NCBI GenBank assembly: GCA_965369325.1
Contig: CBDUQI010000001.1
Coordinates: forward strand, 33,621-97,620
Reading direction: 5' to 3'
Length of the DNA stretch: 64,000 nucleotides
DNA from: CBDUQI01 sp965369325
GTDB lineage: Bacteria > Pseudomonadota > Gammaproteobacteria > Steroidobacterales > JBCBZW01
Shown: one piece after another, positions 44,808-54,000 of the stretch
Position numbering within the stretch: position 1 is the first letter of the stretch
How the letters are laid out: every line of letters starts with the position of its first letter
Position numbers and translations under genes: made by a program
Notes under the pieces: generated by a model
The model's database searches: none
The model's input: only the letters and a program-made list of their open reading frames with translations
What the model was told of the DNA's origin: nothing

Positions 44808-46847
44808 CTAGTTGCTCAGTATTTTCTTGCCCTTTAACACAACGTCCTTGTCGGCTCGCACCTTTATCAAACCGCTTCCAACAACGGAGATATTCTTGCC
44901 TTCAATCACAATAGTGCCATTTTCCTGCATCGTGATGCTGGAGGCTCCTGTTCGCAAGACGATCTCAGTGCCCGCATCGATGTTCAGTTTTGAGCCCACA
45001 TGAATTGTCTGATCACCACCAATTGACACTCGCTCGTCACCGCCAACCTCCTCGTTACGATCAGCACCAACCGTTATGGTCTCGTTAGATTCGACAGTTT
45101 CATGTCGGTTGGCGCCAATTGCGATGGTCTCATCGGCCCCAACCTGTTCGCTGCGGTTAGCGCCGATAGTGATCTGCTCATCAGCGCCAACCTCCTCGGT
45201 TCGGTTATTCCCGACGGTGGTTGTCTCATCTGTGCCAACGCTCTTAGTTCTGTTGTTTCCGATGTTCAGAGCCTCATCGTGCCCCGTATCCTGAGATTTA
45301 TCATTGAGCGTCAGAATCCTAGTGTTTAACTGCGAGTGGAGAAAGACTTCTTCGGCGCCTTTGGTGTCATCGAAAGTCAATTCATTAAACCCGCCTCCCC
45401 CTGGAGTGGAATTCGACCGAATCGTGCTCTTCACCTTGTCTACTGGCAGGCTGTGCGGCGGCCGGTTCTCTCCGTGGTACACACGACCGGTAATCATCGG
45501 TCGGTCGGGATCGCCTTCTTCAAAACTAACAATCACCTCGTGGCCGATGCGTGGTATGTCCATCCCACCCCAACCGGCGCCGGCCCACAACTGGCTTACG
45601 CGTACCCAACATGAGCTTTTCTCGTTGTAGCCGCCCACGCGATCCCAGTGAAACTGAACTTTCACGCGTCCGAATTCGTCCGTGTAGATCTCCTCACCTG
45701 CCGGGCCGACAACAATAGCAGTCTGCACACCGTCCATCCGGGGGCGGCGCGCTGTGGACAATGGCCGTAACACCGTTGCTGAAGGCACGGCGCTGAATTG
45801 GGCGGAGTAGCTCGGTGCCGCGCCACCCTGATCCTGCTCCAGGGCCTGCGGGCTGCGCCCGTTATGGCTTGCCGCAGTCACAATGTACTCGCGGTTGAAG
45901 CGGCCGTTGGGGTGCTCGGTCAAGGTAAACCGATAACCGGCTAGTACGCGCCTCACGGTAGTTGACGCGGTCACCTGCTGCCTGTTTGCCTGCAAGGCAT
46001 CTAGTCGCGTACAAACCCTGTTCGTGCCTAATCCGGGTTCCTCGTAGATTCCGGGATAGTCATATTGTTCCAGCGTCACACACTGATCCACTTCCTTGTC
46101 CAGGTGCATATGGTCAACGCTGGGTTTTTTGAAGTCGAAGTCGCGCATCGCCACCGCATTGGTGGTAATGGACTCTTGCCAGCGCATCCCAAACACGAAA
46201 TCGTTGGGTGCAAGCCCACCGCCGGTACTGTGATGCTCCAGCGTATCCCCAAATGGCAGCGACGGATGCGTACTTGCATCATCGATAAGGGTGAGCACCG
46301 TCTTGTCTTCCGTGTGATCGAAGAAATAAAACATCCCTTCGTCTTCCATCAGACGCGCGACGAAATTCAGATCGGACTCCCGGTACTGCACGCAATACAC
46401 GCGTGGGGGATAGCTACCGTTCAGCCGTAACGTGTAGTCGCTCATCCTCGCATCGTCGAACACCTTGCTAATGATGTCCGGCACCGACATGTCCTGGAAA
46501 ATTCGACAGTCCTGGCGAAAACTCAACAAGTGCAATGGCGGCACGACGCGGGCGCGATAGACAGTAACCCGCTCGCTGCTCTCTGCTTGCTGAAAGTTAG
46601 CCACCACACCGTGCAACCAACGTTGTGGCTCGCCATCCACCGTATTGATCTGCAGCGTACAAGGCTTACCGACAAGATCCTCCAACGCCAGCCCATCGTC
46701 CTGCGATACCAGGTCGATAGTGTAATCGAAGGTTTGTGATACACGCTCCTGCCCGGAAAACGAAAGCACCCGTAGGCTGGGATCGTTTAGTCCCGAGATG
46801 CTGACCTCAAACGGCACCATGTCGAAACGGGCAGCGGGGCTGGCCAT
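44808..46847 (-). CDS. vgrG: T6SS spike protein VgrG (copy 2)
   Basis: The 679-residue protein shares the gp27/gp5 core with copy 1 (same MASPAARFDMVPFE start, YCVQYRESDLNFVARLMEDE, DEFGRVKVQFHWDRVGGYNE, IPRIGHEVIVSFEEGDPDRP). The C-terminal beta-helix differs: it has a run of near-identical short repeats of the form NRxExVGxDExxxIG. No enzymatic extension is present. It follows hcp2 by 86 bases with a hairpin between, and leads the Tle1 cassette. AAGGAG lies upstream of the ATG. Confidence 0.96.
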   Translation of the reverse strand: MASPAARFDMVPFEVSISGLNDPSLRVLSFSGQERVSQTFDYTIDLVSQDDGLALEDLVGKPCTLQINTVDGEPQRWLHGVVANFQQAESSERVTVYRARVVPPLHLLSFRQDCRIFQDMSVPDIISKVFDDARMSDYTLRLNGSYPPRVYCVQYRESDLNFVARLMEDEGMFYFFDHTEDKTVLTLIDDASTHPSLPFGDTLEHHSTGGGLAPNDFVFGMRWQESITTNAVAMRDFDFKKPSVDHMHLDKEVDQCVTLEQYDYPGIYEEPGLGTNRVCTRLDALQANRQQVTASTTVRRVLAGYRFTLTEHPNGRFNREYIVTAASHNGRSPQALEQDQGGAAPSYSAQFSAVPSATVLRPLSTARRPRMDGVQTAIVVGPAGEEIYTDEFGRVKVQFHWDRVGGYNEKSSCWVRVSQLWAGAGWGGMDIPRIGHEVIVSFEEGDPDRPMITGRVYHGENRPPHSLPVDKVKSTIRSNSTPGGGGFNELTFDDTKGAEEVFLHSQLNTRILTLNDKSQDTGHDEALNIGNNRTKSVGTDETTTVGNNRTEEVGADEQITIGANRSEQVGADETIAIGANRHETVESNETITVGADRNEEVGGDERVSIGGDQTIHVGSKLNIDAGTEIVLRTGASSITMQENGTIVIEGKNISVVGSGLIKVRADKDVVLKGKKILSN
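45000..45290 (-). repeat. Tandem short repeats in the VgrG2 beta-helix
   Basis: About six tandem units of 14 residues (about 42 bases) encode the pattern GANRSEQVGADETIAI, with small changes. The reverse-strand DNA copies are visibly alike (GTTCGGTTGGCGCC-type segments recur). Each unit would add one turn of triangular beta-helix, setting spike length. Copy number could change by slippage or recombination. Confidence 0.7.
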
Positions 46848-46881
46848 TGCGTGTACTCCTTGACGCTGGGCGGGAAATACA

Positions 46882-46915
46882 GCCGCCGTTTAGAGAATAC
46901 CTCATAAACGGCGGC
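46882..46915 (-). terminator. hcp2-vgrG2 intergenic hairpin, possible attenuator
   Basis: GCCGCCGTTTA (46882-46892) pairs perfectly over 11 bases with TAAACGGCGGC (46905-46915) around a 12-base loop. In the direction of transcription it is followed by GTATTTCCC, a weak T-tract. It matches the position and arm sequence of the hairpin after hcp1. Probable role: partial termination or 3'-end protection, giving excess Hcp over VgrG. Confidence 0.55.
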
Positions 46916-46933
46916 GTGTTTACTTCGCGCGGT

Positions 46934-47446
46934 TTACGCGTCGGGTTTGCGCCAGTCGTCCTCGCCTGAGGTGCCGGCCGTCTCGTGCCGCCACTCGATC
47001 TTGCGATAGTTCAGCGCCACCCGCTCTTCGTGACCAAACCGCTCGGTAGTCGGGTCCTGGCAGTGCGCCATGCAGGCGTTGATATCCACGATTACCGCAT
47101 CTGTCAGCTTGGTCGTGAAGTAGTGCTCGGAAGTGCCGTCTGCTGCGGTGCGGAACCATTTGATCTCGCAATCCATCAACTCACCAGAGGTCAGCGCGTT
47201 GTAGAGCAATGGCGAGCTCTTGTCGAAGTTCTTGGTCACCACCAACTGCTCGTGGCGACGTGGACCCGAAGGCTGGCCGTTCTGCGGGTTGGTCGGAATC
47301 AGCACGGTGTGGTCGAAGCCCTGGATAAGAATCTCGTCCTCGTGGCCTTCCTGCCAAGTATTGCCGATGCTCGCGTCCGTAGAGGAACCTTCGGAAATAT
47401 TACCCTGCTTGCGGCCCTGGATGCTCATGTATGCGGGAGTTGGCAT
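46934..47446 (-). CDS. hcp: T6SS inner tube protein Hcp (copy 2)
   Basis: This 170-residue protein is the near-identical partner of copy 1, with three substitutions and many silent differences. The coding sequence and about 90 bases upstream, including the sigma-54 element and AGGAG site, are conserved in the opposite orientation. It should be interchangeable with copy 1 in the tube. It heads the vgrG2/Tle1 cassette. Confidence 0.97.
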   Translation of the reverse strand: MPTPAYMSIQGRKQGNISEGSSTDASIGNTWQEGHEDEILIQGFDHTVLIPTNPQNGQPSGPRRHEQLVVTKNFDKSSPLLYNALTSGELMDCEIKWFRTAADGTSEHYFTTKLTDAVIVDINACMAHCQDPTTERFGHEERVALNYRKIEWRHETAGTSGEDDWRKPDA

Positions 47447-47519
47447 GTCTGTCTCCTAACGATGGTGATAACTTGAGTCAACGTTCGGGAACCGTATTTG
47501 CTCCCTTTGCCAAACATAA

Positions 47520-47536
47520 TCCAAGGAACGTGCCAA
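47520..47536 (-). promoter_or_regulatory. Candidate sigma-54 promoter of hcp2
   Basis: Read on the minus strand, TTGGCACGTTCCTTGGA differs from the -24/-12 consensus TTGGCACG-N4-TTGCA only in the -12 GC (GG here). It lies 74 bases before the hcp2 ATG, the same distance as in copy 1. Conservation of this block in both copies, while flanking bases diverge, supports function. Confidence 0.65.
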
Positions 47537-47824
47537 GTTGCGCGCGACGAAAATGGACAGAATGAAAACCGCAACAATCTCGGTGAGTTACCGTGCGCCC
47601 AGTGACGCGACGGAGGTGAGGCTGATCGTATCGGAGGCGACGAACCTGCCGTCAACTGCGCAACCAGCTTCGCGGCTAACCCCGTGAGTGCGCAGATTTA
47701 GGTATCACGGCTACCATTAATCGACGCGCGGCTCGTCTTCGAGCACATACACGCAACCGGCGACGGCAGAGCCCGGGCGGATCACGTGCTCCCGCGGCTT
47801 GCGCCAAAACGCAGGGCGAAGTCC
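47537..47824. other. Intergenic region upstream of the hcp2 promoter
   Basis: No convincing coding frame, RNA gene or strong hairpin was seen between the lipoprotein gene end and the hcp2 promoter. Sites for the sigma-54 activator would be expected here, but I could not identify a palindrome shared with the hcp1 upstream region. Confidence 0.4.
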
Positions 47825-48454
47825 CTACTCGAAGAGGATATCGTCCAGATAGAACTGGACACCGCTACCGCCTTGATCCGAGTTGGCTACCCAGCCGAAC
47901 CCACCGAGCACACTGGATAAATCCTCACCTGTCAGGTCGATTTTGTATTGAGCCCATTTGTTAGACAGCGTTACGCGGCCTACGCGGCTAGGTTTCTCCG
48001 GGAAGGAATCCTTGTGTGCGTATTCCGCCTTGTCGATACCGCCAGCGATGAACTGAATCTTCTCGCCGCCCTTGGCGCCTCGCGCCCAGAAGCTTATTTG
48101 TGTATACCCGCGATCAGATAGATCTGCTCCGGGGTACTGGCCCCAGTTGTCAGCTTTGTTCAACCAGTAAATGCCGCCCCACCCCTTGGGGCCGAACGTA
48201 TACGTGATTGCGACACTGTCGGGCGGTGAATGTGGATTTGTCGATACGGCATCCAGGAACTTGATGTAGTCGGTGCCGTACTCCCCGTCGCCCATGTAAC
48301 CTGTCGGCGAAAATAGTTGCCCGATATCCATTGGCTCACTTGCCGGGCCCAACGGCCTCTCCGGCGGGCTTGCAGCGTCCGAAGATGTTACCGACGGCTC
48401 TTTGGGCGAGCAGGCAACAACCGTGAACAGCAAAAGTATCCATGCATATTTCAA
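47825..48454 (-). CDS. Lipoprotein with carbohydrate-binding-like fold, paired with TIR gene
   Basis: The TTG start at 48454 has GAGGG 8 bases upstream and gives 209 residues. The signal ends at lipobox VVAC (MKYAWILLLFTVVACSPKEP). The mature part has alternating strands and aromatic residues (WGGIYWLNKADNWGQYPG, TQISFWARGAKGGEKIQF) and ends VQFYLDDILFE. The terminal V-x-F-x-L-D-D pattern is common in galactose-binding-like carbohydrate modules. It starts 10 bases after the membrane TIR gene, so the two are very likely one transcript. Confidence 0.7.
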   Translation of the reverse strand: MKYAWILLLFTVVACSPKEPSVTSSDAASPPERPLGPASEPMDIGQLFSPTGYMGDGEYGTDYIKFLDAVSTNPHSPPDSVAITYTFGPKGWGGIYWLNKADNWGQYPGADLSDRGYTQISFWARGAKGGEKIQFIAGGIDKAEYAHKDSFPEKPSRVGRVTLSNKWAQYKIDLTGEDLSSVLGGFGWVANSDQGGSGVQFYLDDILFE

Positions 48455-48464
48455 TTGCGATCCC

Positions 48465-49334
48465 TCACTTTCGTTTAATCAATTCAAGATCAATTTCTTG
48501 CTGCTTTTCCGCGCGCTCGAGCCCGCTCCAACATACGCTCAACAGACGCTCCGCCTCGCTAAGATCACGCAGCAACAACCATTCAAAGAATCTTTTGCAT
48601 TCGCGTGCTCGCGTCGCATCATCCGCCAAGCTATCTACCGCAGTCGCAATTCCCTCAGTGTCTTCCCGGTTTTTCTTGTACTCCAGCAAGCGCAGGGGCT
48701 GGTGAGGAGGAGGCGCCGTAGAGGCATCGCCGGGTGGCATTGCCTGCGGCAACTCTTCAAACGTCCCATCGTCAATCCCGACGGACAGTACAAATACAGA
48801 AAGCGCCAAGGCCATCAGGGTTAACAACAGCGGAAACCTGGGACGGGCGGCAGGCGCGGATGGAATATTTGAGGGCGCCTCAACCAGACTCATCAGCGCC
48901 GTGTGCAAGACTTGTGTGCTCGGCTCGAAACTGCTGCCCGGAGTACCGAAGTGAACGGCCTTTTTGGAGGCAAGCTCGATGATGGTACTCGGCAGACGCT
49001 GCCGATCGAGCTTCGCATCGCCGAAAAGTACCGGAACAATCGGTATGCCATGCTCAAGCGCGTAGGCTATCTCGAAGGTAACGTATAGATCATCTGCGTA
49101 GCTGGCTTGTTTACTGTGGTCCTGCTCGTCGGACAACCATCTGGGGCCAACCACAGCCACAATCGCATCAGCCGCCAGCAAGCGACTATGGATTACCTCC
49201 CGGTAGTCCTCGCCGTAGGGGATGCTCACTTCATCGATGAACACCTCGACGCCCGGCGTCTTACCCAACCGCTCCGCCAAGCGATGAGCGAAGTCCGGCA
49301 CATCGATGCGACGGTAGCAAATAAAAATCTTCAT
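48465..49334 (-). CDS. Membrane-anchored TIR-domain protein
   Basis: The ATG at 49334 gives 289 residues opening MKIFICYRRIDVPDFAHRLA, the classical TIR first strand and helix. The BB-loop region (VEVFIDEVSIPYGEDY), AADAIVAVVGPRWL and DDLYVTFEIAYALEHG follow; the Glu in TFEIAYAL occupies the NADase position. After the TIR domain there is one membrane helix (FPLLLTLMALALSVFVLSVG, about 168-187) and a charged C-terminal tail. TIR domains in bacteria hydrolyse or convert NAD or act in signalling. A membrane-tethered TIR next to a lipoprotein suggests an envelope-sensing or abortive-infection role, inferred only. Confidence 0.8.
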   Translation of the reverse strand: MKIFICYRRIDVPDFAHRLAERLGKTPGVEVFIDEVSIPYGEDYREVIHSRLLAADAIVAVVGPRWLSDEQDHSKQASYADDLYVTFEIAYALEHGIPIVPVLFGDAKLDRQRLPSTIIELASKKAVHFGTPGSSFEPSTQVLHTALMSLVEAPSNIPSAPAARPRFPLLLTLMALALSVFVLSVGIDDGTFEELPQAMPPGDASTAPPPHQPLRLLEYKKNREDTEGIATAVDSLADDATRARECKRFFEWLLLRDLSEAERLLSVCWSGLERAEKQQEIDLELIKRK

Positions 49335-49639
49335 GGCGTTTGTCGTGCGGTGCGCGGACCGCCTACTGGATCGCAACCAAGTGAAGATACTAAACCACCG
49401 ATTCGGCTGGTGGATGACCTGCGCATGGACGCGGTTCACGTCGGTGCTCCTGATGCTGAGGGTGCGTACTACAGTGACAGTGCAGGCCCACATCATATGT
49501 TCGCACCCTAAATGAGCTATCTGCCTCGATTGAGTAACGGCCGAGCTGGAATGTTTGTCGATCAGAGGATGCGATGCGCTTCATCGCGAACTTGTCGGCC
49601 CAAAAAGGCACCGGGACGAAGTGGTGCAAGCCGCAGGGC
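49335..49639. other. Intergenic region upstream of the membrane TIR gene
   Basis: About 305 bases between the end of the GNAT gene and the TIR start. Possible frames here are short and lack ribosome sites. It presumably holds the TIR-lipoprotein promoter, but no convincing -35/-10 pair was found. Confidence 0.4.
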
Positions 49640-50236
49640 TCAGGAAAGCCTGCGGGCCAGCAACACCACACCATGCCCACGCCAGAGGGTTCGCCCGCGT
49701 TCAACAAACCCACAGCGCTCATAGAATCGAACATGGCGCGAGCCCGGGTTCGTCGTCACGTGCACACCCGGCACACCAGCCGCAGCGGCGTGGTTGACGA
49801 ACAGATTCACCAGCCTCGCGCCAATACCGAAGTTTCTGTACGCCGCGTGCATATTAATGTGCAGATGCGCCGGGTAGGCATCACATTGATTCGCGAAATC
49901 GGCCAGATAGCCCATCGCCGCGTACCTCGGATTAACGGCCGGGTCGGCGAGGTCACCAATCAGATAGCCCACTACCTCAGGGGAATCCTGTCCGGCGGAT
50001 GAACTGATTGCCACAAAGGTCTCGCGCGGATTGTTGATCAGGTACTGGCCCAGCCATCGCGCCTTGAATGCGTCACGTTCAGCAGAACTCCCAAACGCCT
50101 GCGTATTAGATGCCGCAAAGAAGATCGATTCCACTTGCTGGAGGTGCGAGGCCACCGCCTGCTCACCGACGATGGCCTCAAGCGCCTGAAAACTGAGGCA
50201 TTGGATATCAGTGGCACCTTTGTTTGGTTCGTACAT
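49640..50236 (-). CDS. GNAT-family acetyltransferase
   Basis: The 198-residue protein shows the acetyl-CoA-binding motif AYRNFGIGARLVNLFVNHA and a typical final strand pair HVTTNPGSRHVRFYERCGF. The N-terminal 55 residues are helical. The acceptor cannot be inferred. It stands alone on the minus strand, divergent from the TIR-NACHT pair, sharing a 314-base promoter region with it. Confidence 0.82.
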   Translation of the reverse strand: MYEPNKGATDIQCLSFQALEAIVGEQAVASHLQQVESIFFAASNTQAFGSSAERDAFKARWLGQYLINNPRETFVAISSSAGQDSPEVVGYLIGDLADPAVNPRYAAMGYLADFANQCDAYPAHLHINMHAAYRNFGIGARLVNLFVNHAAAAGVPGVHVTTNPGSRHVRFYERCGFVERGRTLWRGHGVVLLARRLS

Positions 50237-50462
50237 ACGGAGCCTTTACGATGCTTGATAGTGCATGGCCTTATCGGCTTGGTCGCCTTCCCGCTTAGCC
50301 ATTAACAATGGATATATTCCGCTAACAGGCTGGATATTGCTTGGCCGCCGCCTGCCCTGCACGTCTCAATCTGGACCCGAATACAAATTTCAAACAGTCC
50401 TCAATCAATTACAACTCTATTTAATGTTGCTCTGTCGTAATCTGTCGTGGGGCATCAATTAC
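50237..50462. other. AT-rich divergent promoter region of the GNAT and TIR-NACHT units
   Basis: This stretch is clearly more AT-rich than its surroundings, especially 50375-50462, and should carry promoters for both sides. A CTGTCGT direct repeat (50432, 50442) is present. No consensus -35/-10 pair was convincing. No coding frame is supported. Confidence 0.4.
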
Positions 50463-50484
50463 TAATATCTACTTAATATCTACC
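50463..50484. repeat. 11-bp tandem repeat upstream of the TIR-NACHT operon
   Basis: TAATATCTACT (50463-50473) is followed directly by TAATATCTACC (50474-50484). The copies differ only in the last base and are one helical turn apart. TAATAT could also serve as a -10 element. Located 67 bases before the TIR start, it could be an operator. No regulator is assigned. Confidence 0.4.
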
Positions 50485-50550
50485 ATTTCGTCTTTACAGT
50501 TAATTCGGCAAGTGGTAGTTTCCAGTCAAGGGACCGATTCGGAGGCCACA

Positions 50551-51036
50551 ATGACTAAAGCAATCAACTACTTCGTCTCCTATACCCGCAAGGACAAGCG
50601 GCTCGTGGACGCTTTTCTCAATCTGCTCCAGCCACGCCTTGCCATTGCCCAAGAGTTCAGTTTCCGGCGGTGGATGGACCGCGACATCATCATTGGGGTG
50701 GAATGGCGCCCCCAGATCAGATCGGCCATTGAGGAATCTGACCTTGGCTTACTGCTGGTGTCGCCCGACTTTTTCGCCAACGACTTTATCGTTGATGAAG
50801 AGCTTGCGCAGTACATCAATCCGACCACCGGCCGCATCCAGCGCGCGCTCGTGCCGGTCTTGCTAAAGCCCGTGCCACTGGACGGCACGGCGAACTTACG
50901 CGGGCTGAACGAGATACAGATCTACCGCGAAGACGACGGGCGAGCGTTCTCGGAGACCGCCGGCGCGAAGCGCGACGCTTTTGTTGACGGCTTCGTGCGC
51001 AAGCTGATCCAAAAACTCAATCACGGAGCCCGCTAG
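50551..51036 (+). CDS. TIR-domain protein coupled to the NACHT-WD40 receptor
   Basis: The ATG at 50551 has GGAGG 6 bases upstream and is preferred to the GTG at 50512. The 161-residue protein is a single TIR domain: INYFVSYTRKDKRLVDAFL first strand and helix, FRRWMDRDIIIGVEW as the BB-loop region, SDLGLLLVSPDFFANDFIV, then DEELAQ with Glu84 in the NADase position. No membrane segment is present. Its stop is one base before the receptor ATG (TAG-C-ATG), so the two must be translated together. By analogy with other bacterial TIR systems it could be the NAD-consuming effector triggered by the receptor. Function is inferred. Confidence 0.85.
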   Translation: MTKAINYFVSYTRKDKRLVDAFLNLLQPRLAIAQEFSFRRWMDRDIIIGVEWRPQIRSAIEESDLGLLLVSPDFFANDFIVDEELAQYINPTTGRIQRALVPVLLKPVPLDGTANLRGLNEIQIYREDDGRAFSETAGAKRDAFVDGFVRKLIQKLNHGAR

Positions 51037-51037
51037 C

Positions 51038-54000
51038 ATGGCCAAGCAGGCCTTCGCATCCCGGCGCACAGTTGAGCAAACGCTGGCACAACTGCGCAAG
51101 CGCGATAACCTCACCCCCCTTATCCGCGAACGTCTGGGTAAGCTCGTGGCGCTTATCGATGAGGACGGTCAGATTAACTACGCCCAGGCGTATGAGGCGT
51201 TGTTTCCGGGGAGCCTTGGCGATAAGCGCGCCAAAACGCTCGCGGACAAAAACTTCAGCAAGTTCCGCCGAGAGCTCAATACACGTGCCGCTACACAGAA
51301 TATTTCCCTGACGCTGAGCGTGGATAACGCCAAAAGGGCATCGTCGCAGGACCGGCATATGGGGTTTGTTTGCGAGGACAACCCGCAGGCGCGGGTCGAG
51401 ATCGCGGGCGGCACGGTGTCCCGACCCGAGGATTGGCAGCCGAGCAAAATGGTGCTGGGCGGCGACCCACACTATCTGTGGCTTTACCACCCGGATGATC
51501 GGACGCTGGCCCGACGCCTGCACGATAAACTTGTGCCTGAACTACGCGCCCGCGACTGTCAGTGGCAGGCATTAGACTTCTACGATTTGGGACTCGGCGA
51601 GACCATAACGACGCAGCAGGCCGCCGTACTACGGCGTGCGGACTTCGTCATTGCCGTGCTGACCCCCAGCCTGATCGCCGAGCTGAAAACCACTCACCTC
51701 GGCGAGACGCTCGCCGAAAGCCACCAGCAAATCCTCGCGCTGGCCATGCTCCGGATCGACGAGGCGCAACTTGCTGGCACGCCCTGCGAGGGCGACCATG
51801 TCCACGGCCTTAGTAAGCCGTATCGCGGCCAATCTGGTGATGCCGCTGACCGCTGGGTCGCAGACCTGGCAAAAAAACTGACCGAATTCGAGCACAGCTC
51901 AGCAGGCCAAGAACATCCTGAGGAATCGCTTGCTATCGATGAATGCGAAACAGACGAAATGCACCCCAAGGCCCGCGGCATTGCGTTTGGGAGACAGTTC
52001 AAACCTGTGCTCGAACAGCACGTAGAACACTATGCGCCGCATATGCTCGGGCAAAGTGGGAAAAAAAGCCGAGACGCACTGGCTGCCATCCACGAGTGGC
52101 TTAGGACAGAGAACTCACCGCCGTTGTGCGCAATCTTCGGCGAGTTGGGCAGCGGCAAAACCACGCTTTGCCAACAACTCACGCGAAATCTGCTGGATGC
52201 AGACGACGCATCGCACACCCCGATCTATCTCGATCTGCGGGCCGTCAATGCCATGCCTGGTTGGGCGAAGAATCAGGCCCCGCCACTGGATGCAATGTTG
52301 GAGCACATCCTCAGCACCACCTACAACATCCGCGCAGAAGACCGCGGTGCGCTGCCCACTGCTGATGACATCGCATGGCTGGCCCAGCAGGGTAGAGGGC
52401 TGATCATTATTGACGGCCTGGATGAGGTGATGAATCGGCTCGACAAGCCCGAGCGCCAAGCATTCATAGCAACCCTGTGGCGTATTCTGCCGCCCATCGC
52501 CTGGCAGGATAGCGACGAGTATCACGGCGGCAAAATGCTGGTGACCTGCCGCAGTCATTATTTCGAAACCCTGCGGGAGCAGACCAACGCGCTCAGCGGA
52601 CAGCAACGCGAGGCGGTAAAAAAAGCGCACTACCTGTGGTACGACCTGTTGCCCCTGAACGCTCAGCAGGTCCGCAACTACTACCGTTCGGTATTCTCTG
52701 CGCAACCGGAACGCGCCGATTTGGTAATTCGTATGCTGGACCAAGTGCACGACCTGGCCGACTTATCCACCCGGCCGTACACGATGAATCTCATTCAGCA
52801 TCAGGTAGAGCGTTTGGAACAGCTCAGCAAGCGCCAACAGGGCGTCACCTCGGTGGATTTGTATGAGGGCATGGTGGACGAGTGGCTGTTGCGCGATGAA
52901 GGCAAACATTGCCTGACGCGCGACCACAAACTGCTGATGATGGAACAACTCGCGCTGCGCCTTTGGCAGTCCGACACGCGCTCTGTCGAGCACAGCGACC
53001 TGGCGAATTGGTTAACCGATCGGCTTCTGGAAAACGAGCGTTGGCAACTGCACTACGGGAGCTACCTTAACCGAGACAATGGCATCGAGACGCTGCAGCA
53101 TGATTTGCACAACGCAACGTTTCTGGTCAGACAAGGCGAGGGCGCTTTTAGATTTGCACATACCTCTATCATGGAGTTTTTTCTGTCGCGCGCACTGCAT
53201 CGGGCATTGCTTGATGGCGACTTCTCTGTTTGGAAAATTCCAAAGCCCAGCGTCGAAACCTGGGACTTTCTTGGCGAGTTGATCGGACAGCGAAACACCG
53301 ACGTCTGTCTTGCGAACGCGCAGCGACTGCGCGAGCACTATCTTGCCGACGCCAGCGAGAACCTGCTTGACTATGCCCTGCGCGCACTGGACAGCGGCGC
53401 GCCAGGTGCTACTTTTCGGAGGTTCGATCTGACGGGGGCGCAGCTCGCAGAACTGCAGCCTGGGCTAGCGGGTTATGAACCACATAGCTTTGAGTCGCCG
53501 GCTTCACTCACACCGCGCGGCATACTAGACTTTTCCGGAAGTAAGTTCATCGGCACTAATCTGCGCCGCAGCGACTTTCGTGATATCGATTTTTCCGGTA
53601 GCCAGTTTGATCAAGCGGACTTGACCGCTTGCGTGTTTGATCAGTGCACACTGGTAGGCGCGACAGCGCAAGACGCTGATTTCTCGGGCACCCGACTGCA
53701 CGACTGCAATGCCAGCGAAGACGATTTGCTGGGAGCGAACCTGCGCCAAACACAGTGGTTATTCAACAATGTCTCAAACAAAGTCCCGGTAGTATTCGAC
53801 CGGAGTCCAACCGAGTGTTTTGTTTCAGCTGCGCAGAGACCAGTAGCCAACGGTAAACCGGTATCCATGCTTGGACACCCGGGACTTGTAGGAGTAGTGG
53901 TTGCTGACCCGACCGGGCAGTGGATCGCCTCTGCAAGTCATGACGGCACCGTCAGGCTCTGGGACGTCAAATCCGGCCAATGCCGCCAAAACATGCAAGG

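Noticed and set aside
49335..49496. Longer N-terminus for the membrane TIR protein
   Set aside because: The additional 54 residues are unconserved in appearance. The ATG at 49334 begins directly at the TIR first strand.
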